This document shows, one piece after another, positions 1 through 5,831 of a DNA stretch of 6,393 bases. Made by a program: the position numbers and the translations under genes. Source of the DNA: Salinisphaera sp. UBA6602 (GTDB taxonomy: Bacteria > Pseudomonadota > Gammaproteobacteria > Nevskiales > Salinisphaeraceae); NCBI GenBank assembly GCA_002433465.1, contig DJIE01000062.1, positions 1 to 6,393 on the forward strand, in the 5' to 3' direction. Under the pieces are notes generated by a model. That model was not told the DNA's origin. It did no database searches and saw only the letters and a program-made list of their open reading frames with translations. Position 1 is the first letter of the stretch. Each line of letters begins with the position of its first letter.

Positions 1-648
1 TTCGGCGGCATCATCGCCTTCAACGAAGCGCTGGACGTCGATACGGCGAACCAGATTCTGGCCAACCAGTTTGCCGAGGTGATCCTTGCGCCGCGTATCG
101 ACGATGCTGCGCTGGACGCCTTTTCCAAGAAAAAGAACCTGCGCGTGATCGCCACCGGCGATTTCAACGCCAGCGACGCGCCGAAGCTGGCCATGCGCCA
201 GATCGCAGGCGGCCTGCTGGTACAGGACGCCGACGCCCTGCTGTTCGACCGCGACAAGCTGGACGTGGTGACCAAGGCTCAGCCGGACGGCACCCAGCTG
301 CAGGACCTGCTGTTTGCCTGGCGGGTGGCCAAGTACGTGAAATCCAACGCCATCGTCTATGCCCGCGACGGACGCACGATCGGCGTGGGCGCGGGCCAGA
401 TGAGCCGCGTGGATTCGGCCCGTATCGCCGGTATCAAGGCCCGCGATGCCGGCCTGGACGTGGCCGGCTCGGTGATGGCATCGGATGCATTCTTCCCGTT
501 TCGCGACGGCCTGGACGCGGCGGCCGAAGCCGGCGTCAAGGCCGTGATCCAGCCCGGCGGCTCGATTCGCGACGACGAAGTGATCGCGGCCGCCGACGAA
601 GCCGGCATTGCGATGCTGTTCACCGGCATTCGCCACTTCCACCATTAG
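1..648 (+). CDS. purH: Bifunctional purine biosynthesis protein PurH, C-terminal part (5' end outside window)
   Basis: This is the last 215 residues of PurH, read in frame from base 1 to the TAG at 646-648; the start lies upstream of the window. Full-length PurH carries out the last two steps of de novo IMP synthesis in the cytoplasm: AICAR formyltransferase (C-terminal domain) and IMP cyclohydrolase (N-terminal domain). Only the transformylase part is visible. Recognisable family segments are the opening FGGIIAFN, the KSNAIVYA strand, [25 protein letters not shown], the QPGGSIRD loop, and the terminal RHFHH, which matches the usual PurH C-terminus. The catalytic Lys-His pair would lie upstream and cannot be checked. 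In many proteobacteria purD follows purH; here it does not, and the next gene is unrelated. No frameshift is seen in the visible part. The identification is from remembered family sequence and is very secure. Confidence 0.97.
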   Translation, partial: FGGIIAFNEALDVDTANQILANQFAEVILAPRIDDAALDAFSKKKNLRVIATGDFNASDAPKLAMRQIAGGLLVQDADALLFDRDKLDVVTKAQPDGTQLQDLLFAWRVAKYVKSNAIVYARDGRTIGVGAGQMSRVDSARIAGIKARDAGLDVAGSVMASDAFFPFRDGLDAAAEAGVKAVIQPGGSIRDDEVIAAADEAGIAMLFTGIRHFHH

Positions 649-744
649 GGTCGTGGCCGGCTCGGAATAACACCCGATTCGGCTGCGCTGGATCGAGCGG
701 ATTCAGCGTCGAATGCTTTCCTGGGCGAATTTTCCCAAAAAATT

Positions 745-766
745 GACAATGGGGTAACCCGTTGTC
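745..766 (+). other. 9-bp hairpin with a GUAA (GNRA) tetraloop in the purH-oxidase gap
   Basis: Bases 745-753 (GACAATGGG) pair with 758-766 (CCCGTTGTC) around the loop GTAA at 754-757, with one G-U wobble at 750/761. Read as plus-strand RNA this is a stable stem capped by a GNRA tetraloop. It is flanked on the left by an AT-rich stretch (728-744) that stands out in this GC-rich DNA. On the minus strand the stem is followed by a run of six T, so it could also act as a minus-strand terminator, although no minus-strand gene ends here. The outer arms TGACAA and TTGTC could equally be a DNA inverted repeat bound by a regulator. The structure is read directly; its role is unknown. Confidence 0.5.
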
Positions 767-789
767 GTCACAGCCTTGTGCCGCAAAAG

Positions 790-810
790 ACCGCGCTCCG
801 ACGCGGTTTT
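790..810 (+). terminator. Probable intrinsic terminator, purH side
   Basis: ACCGCG (790-795) and CGCGGT (802-807) form a 6-bp GC-rich stem around the loop CTCCGA, followed by TTTT (807-810) and, after CGCG, another TTT. A-rich sequence (785-788) precedes the stem, so it could work in both directions. It lies about 140 bases beyond the purH stop, after the tetraloop hairpin, so it may end purH transcription, end a short RNA from this gap, or attenuate read-through into the oxidase operon. The T-run is short, so strength is uncertain. Confidence 0.5.
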
Positions 811-911
811 CGCGTTTGCGCGACTTAATTGGCGCGTGCTACCGGTTGCTTCCGACCGAACACAAAATAACAACGACTCGGGCAAGACCGCGAAACTGCC
901 TTGAAGTTGTC

Positions 912-919
912 GGAGGAGA
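912..919 (+). promoter_or_regulatory. Strong Shine-Dalgarno site for the copper-radical oxidase gene
   Basis: GGAGGAGA lies with its core about six bases before ATG 925. It decides the start of the oxidase: a TTG at 901 is in the same frame but lies upstream of this site and would add eight polar residues (MKLSEENP) in front of an otherwise well-formed signal peptide. It is the only strong ribosome-binding site in the three-gene operon, which fits translational coupling of the two downstream genes. Confidence 0.85.
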
Positions 920-924
920 ACCCG

Positions 925-3564
925 ATGCGCATGACCCTGTCTGCGGCGACGACGGCCGCCCTGGCCCTTTGCCTGTCATCCAGTCCGGCGCTGGCCGCGC
1001 TCGACGACGGCATCCTGGGCAAGCTGCTCAATGCCGGCAAGCCGGATACCCAGACGACACCCGGCGACGCGCCCACCGAGTCGCCCGCGGTCGCCGATAA
1101 GGCCGTTTCGGACAAGCCTGCCGCCGACACCCGGGGCTCTGGCGCGAACAACCTGCCGCCACAGGTGGGCGGTCATTTCAGCGAACCCTTCGCCGAACCC
1201 ACGCTCGTGGTCGACGGTAAAACGGTAGAAACCGACGAGCGCTGTCTGGCCCGCGAAGACGGCACGCTCAGCTGCAAGCCTGCAGCCGGCACGGTGGCCA
1301 ATCTCGGCGACGGGCGCTTCGTCTATCTCAACGCCCTGGAAGGCACCGAGAACGTGGAACTGTCGATCGTTGCCGAGTTCGGCGAAGTGACCGTCAACGA
1401 TCAGTCACGCGTACTCACCCTGGGCGAAGACGACACGCCGTCATGGAAAAAGCCCGCGCCGCTCGATGGCGGTGCCAATCCGGACGGCAACGACAGCGAA
1501 ACCATTGCGCGTGGCCTGCCGGGTGTCCCCAACGGCATCCTGTCCACGGCCGATAATACGGCCAAGAACGACGGTGCCCTGTTCTGTGCGGACGTGGTGT
1601 TCCTGGCCGACGGCAGCATGATGGCCGTGGGCGGCACCGACTACTACACCGAGCCCGGCGTGGACGGTCTGCCGGTGGGCGTGGTCGAACTCGAAGGCCT
1701 CAAGTCCTCGCGTATCTTCGATCCGCAGAGCAATACGTGGACGCAAAGCGGCGATATGACCTTCGGGCGCTGGTATCCCACGCTGGTCACCCTCGCCGAC
1801 GGCGATGTGTTCGTGGCCAGCGGTGTCACCAAGCTGCTCAAGCCGGTGTATCCGGAACAGCCGTTGAACTCGGGACGCAACGTCACACAAACCGAGACCT
1901 ACGACCTGGATACCGGCCGCTGGAGCGAGAACGGCGACGCCGCTCAGCGCTCCCTGCCGCTGTTCCCGCGCCTGCATCTGCTGCCGAACGGTCAGGTCTA
2001 CTACAACGCCGGCGGCCAGGCCTTCAATCCGTTTGGCCAGGCCTACGATCAGGCGCTGTGGAATATCGTCGCCGCCTACGATCCCGACACCCAGCAGTGG
2101 ACCGATCTCGGCTATGCCGGGCTGCCGCTCAAGTTCAACGAGATCGGGCTCAAGGAACTCACGAGCACCCTCAACCCCACCAACCTGAACGGCGAACAGG
2201 TCAGCAGCCTGCTCGGCGACCTGGTGGGCACGACCGTGAGTAATCCCGCGGCGGCGATCGAACAACTCGCCGATACGCCGGTCGATGCACGCGCGCTCGA
2301 ACGCACCATCGGCTCCGGCATGCGCGGATCGACCTTCTCGGCCATGCTGCCCCTGCGCCCGGATGAAAACGGCGGCTACCACGAAGCCGAGTTCCTGACC
2401 GCCGGCGGCGTCCCCACCTACGTCACCGTAGGCAGCCCCGGCGGCTATCTGCCGGTGTCCTCCTCGCGCATCGATACGGTCGAAGTCAACGACGACGAAA
2501 TGCAGTATTCCTCGCGCCTGACCGGGCCGCTGAGCCGGCCGCGCTGGTACGGCTATTCGGTGGTCATGCCCGACGACAGCGTCATGATCTTCTCCGGCGG
2601 CGATCGCGACGGCGTGGTCGTCCCCGGTGCGGAAGGCGCGATCCGCGAAGCCGAACGCTTCGACCCGCAAACCGAAACCTGGCAGGTGATGGCACGGGCG
2701 CACCGCAAGCGTACCTACCACAACACCGCACTGCTGATGCCGGACGGGCGCATACTCATCGGTGGCCATTCGCCGATCAACACCGCCTATGCGTCCAACA
2801 TCAATTTCGACAGCATCGGCCTGGCCAACTACGAAAGCCGCGATCCTTCGTTCGAGATCTATACCCCGCCCTACGCCATGCGCGGCGATCGCCCCGTGAT
2901 CACCGACGCGCCCACCGAACTCGAAACCAACGGCGACACGTTCACGGTGACGGTAAGCAATCCGGCCGTGGATCAGGTGATGCTCATCCGCCGTACCGCA
3001 ACCACGCATCTGGTCGACGGCGATCAACGCGCGGTGGTGCTGCCGATCGTTTCGCGCAGCGGCAACACGCTCACCGTGCAGATGACCGGCAACCCGGCGG
3101 TGCTGCCCGCGGGCCAGTACATGCTGTTCGCGAGTTTCGAAGCCGGCGACGGCAAGCGCGTGCCTTCGGTGTCGACCCCCGTTGGCGTGGCCCCCAACCC
3201 GGCCGGCCAGGGTGATATCAATCAACCGGAACCGGCTCCGGAGGCTGTCGATTCAGAACGAGGCGACGGTTTGATCGGCGGCCTGCTAACCGGCAGCAAC
3301 GGTTTGCTGGGTAGCGGACAAGACGCCAAAGCGGTATCGCCGCTCATGCCGATCACCGATCTGCTGTCGGGCGTAACCAGCATCATTCCCGTGCCGGGCG
3401 AACTGATCGACGGCGCACCCGCCGTGGCAGACGAGCTGACTCAGGCCGGCAAGCGCGCCGCGGGCGTTGGCGTGGATACGGCCACCAGCCTGCCCGAAGC
3501 CGGCAAGGGCCTGGCCGAGGATCTCGGCGACGGCGTGGCCGACGACGATACAAAAGACGAATGA
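925..3564 (+). CDS. Secreted Kelch-type copper-radical oxidase (galactose oxidase / glyoxal oxidase-like)
   Basis: 879 residues from ATG 925. Residues 1-24 form a signal peptide ending in ALA; the LALC at 13-16 is not a proper lipobox, so an ordinary secreted protein is expected. Residues 25-210 are a Pro/Asp-rich linker and a small beta-rich domain with Cys107 and Cys117, a likely disulfide. From about 211 to 650 is a Kelch beta-propeller with repeats such as SRIFDPQSNTWTQSGDM and ERFDPQTETWQVM. About 655-755 is the C-terminal Greek-key domain typical of galactose/glyoxal oxidases (DUF1929). The known copper and radical residues can be placed by motif: Cys221 (ALFC) and Tyr284 (GRWYPT) as the thioether pair, Tyr598-His599 (RTYHNTALLMPDGR), and His695 (TATTHLVDGDQR). 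The GRWYPT motif and the lack of a Trp about 18 residues after Tyr284 point to a glyoxal-oxidase/GlxA-like enzyme. The expected chemistry is two-electron alcohol or aldehyde oxidation with O2 reduced to H2O2; the substrate is unknown. Oddities are an insert at 400-463 and a 124-residue tail. Confidence 0.9.
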   Translation: MRMTLSAATTAALALCLSSSPALAALDDGILGKLLNAGKPDTQTTPGDAPTESPAVADKAVSDKPAADTRGSGANNLPPQVGGHFSEPFAEPTLVVDGKTVETDERCLAREDGTLSCKPAAGTVANLGDGRFVYLNALEGTENVELSIVAEFGEVTVNDQSRVLTLGEDDTPSWKKPAPLDGGANPDGNDSETIARGLPGVPNGILSTADNTAKNDGALFCADVVFLADGSMMAVGGTDYYTEPGVDGLPVGVVELEGLKSSRIFDPQSNTWTQSGDMTFGRWYPTLVTLADGDVFVASGVTKLLKPVYPEQPLNSGRNVTQTETYDLDTGRWSENGDAAQRSLPLFPRLHLLPNGQVYYNAGGQAFNPFGQAYDQALWNIVAAYDPDTQQWTDLGYAGLPLKFNEIGLKELTSTLNPTNLNGEQVSSLLGDLVGTTVSNPAAAIEQLADTPVDARALERTIGSGMRGSTFSAMLPLRPDENGGYHEAEFLTAGGVPTYVTVGSPGGYLPVSSSRIDTVEVNDDEMQYSSRLTGPLSRPRWYGYSVVMPDDSVMIFSGGDRDGVVVPGAEGAIREAERFDPQTETWQVMARAHRKRTYHNTALLMPDGRILIGGHSPINTAYASNINFDSIGLANYESRDPSFEIYTPPYAMRGDRPVITDAPTELETNGDTFTVTVSNPAVDQVMLIRRTATTHLVDGDQRAVVLPIVSRSGNTLTVQMTGNPAVLPAGQYMLFASFEAGDGKRVPSVSTPVGVAPNPAGQGDINQPEPAPEAVDSERGDGLIGGLLTGSNGLLGSGQDAKAVSPLMPITDLLSGVTSIIPVPGELIDGAPAVADELTQAGKRAAGVGVDTATSLPEAGKGLAEDLGDGVADDDTKDE

Positions 3565-4580
3565 TGCGTCGCCTATCGATACGCCGGCTCGGGGTCGCGA
3601 GCCGGCATCTCAGCCTGCTGATCCTGCTTGGGGCGAGCGCGCTGGCCCACGGGCATGCCGGGCATTCCGGCGACGAGGACAGTGCGACCGTGCGTGCCGT
3701 GCTCGGCCCGCTGCCGGCCGAGCTTGAAGGCCTGCGGGTGCAGCTACGCCGCACACTCGCCCCGCAGCTGCTCGTGGCCAACCCCGGCAAGCAACCGCTG
3801 ACGGTGTTCGACGACAACGGTCGTGCGTTCCTGCGGATCGGCGCGGAAGGGGTCGAAGCCGACCTGGGCGCCGCGGCGTTTCACCGCAGCAATACGCTCA
3901 TGGCGCCGGGCACCTTCGGCGCCGATGCCTCGCGCGCACCGAACTGGCAAGTGGTCGAACCGGCCGCAAACTGGGGCTGGTTCGATCTGCGCCTGCGCAC
4001 CGACGCCGTGGCCGTGGCTGACGGCGTCCGCGAGCAAGGCAAGACCGCCGAGGTCGGCGAGTGGCGTATTCCCGTGCAGTACGGTGACACGCGCACCGCC
4101 ATTCGCGGCCATTTCCAGTTCGTACCCGAGCCTACTGGCATCCCAGAGGCCCGTGTAACCAACGCGCTGGCGCCGGAGGTCGGGGTCCGTGCCATGAACG
4201 GCAGTGCGCGGGCCGGGCTTTTTCTATCCTATTCCGGCGATGCACCGCTGGTGGTGCGCGGCGCAGACGCCGAACCCATGCTGCGCTTCGACGCACGTGG
4301 CGTGTCGGTGAATCGGCATAGCGTTACCTGGCAAAAGGCCGCGCCCGCCGGTGCGCCTAGCTACGAGGCCGGCAGCGACGTCAGCTGGACCGCGGTTTCC
4401 AGCCAGCCGCGCTACGGCTGGGTCGATCCTCGAATCGGCTATCTCGGGGAGGTCGAGTCCGAGGATACCGACACCGTGATCAAGCGCTGGTCGATACCGG
4501 TGACGATAGGCGAACGCGAGGATGCGATCGAAGGCGTGACCGAATGGAAGCCGGTGGCGCCGATCGCCCGCGCGCAGTGA
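3561..4580 (+). CDS. Secreted two-domain protein of unknown function with a His-rich mature N-terminus
   Basis: 339 residues. The start ATG 3561 overlaps the oxidase stop (ATGA); ATG 3564 is an equally possible start one codon later. No strong Shine-Dalgarno is seen, so coupling to the oxidase is likely. Residues 1-29 are a signal peptide (Arg-rich n-region, hydrophobic LSLLILLGASALA), predicted to leave a mature protein starting HGHAGH. The rest is one domain present twice, at about 45-190 and 200-335. Matching segments are PLTVFDDNGRAFLRIGAEGV with PLVVRGADAEPMLRFDARGV, the GWFD at 139-142 with the GWVD at 286-289, and EWRIPVQYGDTRTAIRG with RWSIPVTIGEREDAIEG. The predicted mature protein has no Cys. 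From memory, single-copy relatives with 'LRIGPDGV' and 'WGWFDHR' motifs occur as exported, uncharacterised proteins in actinobacteria; I know no assigned function. The operon and His-rich start suggest a copper-binding or partner role, which is inference. Confidence 0.85.
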   Translation: MMRRLSIRRLGVASRHLSLLILLGASALAHGHAGHSGDEDSATVRAVLGPLPAELEGLRVQLRRTLAPQLLVANPGKQPLTVFDDNGRAFLRIGAEGVEADLGAAAFHRSNTLMAPGTFGADASRAPNWQVVEPAANWGWFDLRLRTDAVAVADGVREQGKTAEVGEWRIPVQYGDTRTAIRGHFQFVPEPTGIPEARVTNALAPEVGVRAMNGSARAGLFLSYSGDAPLVVRGADAEPMLRFDARGVSVNRHSVTWQKAAPAGAPSYEAGSDVSWTAVSSQPRYGWVDPRIGYLGEVESEDTDTVIKRWSIPVTIGEREDAIEGVTEWKPVAPIARAQ

Positions 4581-5122
4581 GCATACGCCCTGCAACATTC
4601 GCTGCATCGCTCCTGCTGATCATCAGCGCCAGTACGAACGCTGCCTCCAAGCCAACCGAAATACATCGCCTCAGCCTCGACGGCCGCGGCCAGCCCGTGG
4701 GGGTGGTGACGTTCTCCGACACCGAGTACGGGCTGTTGATTACGCCCGATCTGCATCATCTGGAAGCTGGCGGCGCTCACGGCGCCCATATTCATACCCA
4801 TGCCGACTGCGGCGCGGCATCGAAGCATGGGCGAATGACGCCGGGGGCCGCCGCTGGCAACCATTACGACCCGGGTGAAACCGGGCGGCACGGCGGCCCC
4901 TACGGTACGGGTCATCTGGGCGATCTACCCAATCTCGTCGTGGAGGCTGACGGTTCGGCAACCATTCCGGTACTGGCGCCGCGCCTGCGGGTTGCCGATC
5001 TGGCCGGCCGCTCAATCATGATTCATGCAGCCGCCGATCGTTACCAGAACCACGCGAGCGCGGGCCACGGCCATGGCCACGGCAAGGGCGGCGTACGCAT
5101 GTACTGCGGCGTCATCGAATAG
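4577..5122 (+). CDS. sodC: Periplasmic Cu,Zn superoxide dismutase
   Basis: 181 residues from GTG 4577, which overlaps the previous stop (GTGA). This start gives a compact signal peptide (MSIRPATFAASLLLIISASTNA, cut before ASKP). The in-frame ATG at 4544 would add 11 polar residues and a 37-base overlap, so it is less likely. SodC converts superoxide to O2 and H2O2 in the periplasm. All family ligands are placed: His71 and His73 (HIH), bridging His96 (GNHYDP), zinc-site His105 (RHGGP), His113 and Asp116 (GHLGD), and copper His150 (MIHAAAD). Cys78 and Cys177 form the conserved disulfide, and Arg174 is the active-site guide residue before the CGVI ending. The LGDLPNLVV and APRL segments match E. 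coli SodC. Unusual is a His-rich stretch, GHGHGHGKGG (163-172), in the loop before the last strand, encoded by a short GGCCAC/T repeat at 5063-5080. It is the last gene of the operon with the copper-radical oxidase. Confidence 0.96.
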   Translation: MSIRPATFAASLLLIISASTNAASKPTEIHRLSLDGRGQPVGVVTFSDTEYGLLITPDLHHLEAGGAHGAHIHTHADCGAASKHGRMTPGAAAGNHYDPGETGRHGGPYGTGHLGDLPNLVVEADGSATIPVLAPRLRVADLAGRSIMIHAAADRYQNHASAGHGHGHGKGGVRMYCGVIE

Positions 5123-5142
5123 CGGCACTACCGCTTATTCGA
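5115..5142 (+). terminator. Long stem-loop overlapping the sodC stop codon, possible bidirectional terminator
   Basis: TCGAATAGCGG (5115-5125) and CCGCTTATTCGA (5131-5142) pair as an 11-bp stem with one bulged T (5136) and the loop CACTA. The sodC stop TAG (5120-5122) lies in the left arm. There is no T-run after it on either strand, so it is not a textbook intrinsic terminator. It may act as an mRNA 3'-end stabiliser or with Rho. sodC and yjbQ converge here, so either transcript could use it. Confidence 0.45.
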
Positions 5143-5143
5143 C

Positions 5144-5157
5144 CGGCCAAGCGGCCG
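5144..5157 (+). other. Short GC hairpin after the sodC stem-loop
   Basis: CGGCC (5144-5148) and GGCCG (5153-5157) form a 5-bp stem around AAGC, one base after the longer stem-loop. Such short GC palindromes are common by chance in GC-rich DNA. Its position directly after the longer structure at a convergent gene junction is the only reason to list it. The remaining bases up to the yjbQ stop (5158-5243) hold nothing I recognise. Confidence 0.3.
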
Positions 5158-5243
5158 CATTGTCGGGTTCGTCCGGCGCTGCAACCCGCGCTTTCATGCA
5201 ATTCGAACGCGCAGCGGCTGGCCACCCGTCCCGGCGACACGCC

Positions 5244-5660
5244 CTAGCCCACGGCCGGCAACAGGGTAACCACCACCTCGCGCTTATGCGGCGCGCTGCG
5301 GTGCTCGTAGAGATAGATGCCCTGCCAGGTGCCGAGATTGAGCGCGCCGTCGGTAATCGGCACGCTCAAATCCATACCGGTGAGAATACTGCGGATATGG
5401 CCGGGCATGTCGTCGGGGCCTTCCATGTCGTGCACGAACATGGGGTCGCCATCCACCACCGCCTTGGCCATCCAGCGTTCCACGTCTTCGCGCACGTCCG
5501 GGTCGGCGTTTTCGCAGATCATCAGCGAGGCCGAGGTGTGCCGAATGAATACATGGCATACGCCGGTCGCCACGCCTGCCTCGCGCACCACCGCGTTGAC
5601 GTCGTGCGCGATATCGCGTGTCGAACGGCCCGGGGTATCGAATAAAAGCGTGCGTTGCAT
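5244..5660 (-). CDS. yjbQ: YjbQ / UPF0047 family protein (secondary thiamine-phosphate synthase family)
   Basis: 138 residues, the usual length for this small cytoplasmic family. The start is ATG at 5660-5658; the sequence before it (CTTAAGCTC) has no strong Shine-Dalgarno. The stop is TAG at 5246-5244. Family motifs are all present: IRHTSASLMICENADPDV (His41, Glu50, Asn51), HDMEGPDDMPGHI (His77, Asp83, Asp84, His88), and GTWQGIYLYEHR (Trp112, Glu119). These clustered His/Asp/Glu residues are the conserved, probably metal- or phosphate-binding, set of the family. E. coli YjbQ is reported to have weak thiamine phosphate synthase activity, but the physiological role is not settled. It faces sodC tail to tail and lies 171 bases downstream of gatB on the same strand; no functional link to either is apparent. 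Confidence 0.93.
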   Translation of the reverse strand: MQRTLLFDTPGRSTRDIAHDVNAVVREAGVATGVCHVFIRHTSASLMICENADPDVREDVERWMAKAVVDGDPMFVHDMEGPDDMPGHIRSILTGMDLSVPITDGALNLGTWQGIYLYEHRSAPHKREVVVTLLPAVG

Positions 5661-5688
5661 GAGCTTAAGGGTGGCGCCTGTGACCCCG

Positions 5689-5694
5689 ATTACA
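5689..5694 (-). promoter_or_regulatory. Possible -10 element for yjbQ
   Basis: On the minus strand this reads TGTAAT, five of six matches to the sigma70 -10 consensus, about 29 bases before the yjbQ start. It would give a leader of roughly 20 bases. I see no good -35 box 16-18 bases upstream, so this is only a candidate; yjbQ might instead be read from gatB. Confidence 0.3.
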
Positions 5695-5801
5695 AGAGCC
5701 TTCCAAACTGGACGTACACCGTCCGCAGATCGACGCCGGCCGAAGACGGGCCACCGAGCGCGCGGCTATCGATCAACACGCACCGACGGCACGCGTGGAT
5801 C

Positions 5802-5828
5802 CGCGGATAAAAAACCCGCGAGACGGTT
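5802..5828 (-). terminator. Weak candidate terminator after gatB
   Basis: On the minus strand, just past the gatB stop, AACC (5828-5825) can pair with GGTT (5816-5813) around an 8-base loop, running straight into a six-T tract (5814-5809). The alternative pairing CGCGG/CCGCG (5802-5806 with 5816-5820) encloses the T-tract. The T-run is good, but both stems are short, so termination may be partial and allow read-through toward yjbQ. A perfect 10-bp palindrome, ATCCGCGGAT (5799-5808), abuts it. Confidence 0.35.
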
Positions 5829-5831
5829 GTG

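Noticed and set aside
743..771. Sigma70 promoter from the TTGACA at 743-748
   Set aside because: The -35 match is perfect, but the 16-18 base spacing gives only CG-rich hexamers such as CGTCAC for the -10, and the TTGACA is part of a hairpin arm. Not supported as a standard promoter.
840..870. Promoter for the oxidase around TTGCTT (846) and CAAAAT (863)
   Set aside because: The spacing between the boxes is about 11 bases, too short, and no suitable -35 lies 17 bases before CAAAAT. The true promoter remains unseen.
901..924. TTG 901 as the start of the oxidase
   Set aside because: The strong GGAGGAG lies downstream of it and directs ATG 925, which gives a normal signal peptide.
961..975. 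Lipoprotein signal (LALC) in the oxidase
   Set aside because: The residue before Cys16 is Leu, not Gly, Ala or Ser, and a good ALA cleavage site follows at residues 22-24.
1441..3225. 594-codon open frame on the minus strand, antisense to the oxidase
   Set aside because: Its translation is dominated by His, Arg, Gly and Ala with no recognisable domain, and it mirrors the GC-rich codon pattern of the oxidase, which has clear motifs throughout. It is a shadow frame.
3561..3650. Tat export signal in the middle protein
   Set aside because: Two Arg-Arg pairs are present, but the following residues do not fit the S/T-R-R-x-F-L-K pattern.
4544..4576. ATG 4544 as the start of sodC
   Set aside because: It would put 11 polar residues before the signal peptide and make a 37-base overlap; GTG 4577 gives a compact signal peptide and a GTGA junction like the upstream ATGA one. 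Not fully excluded.
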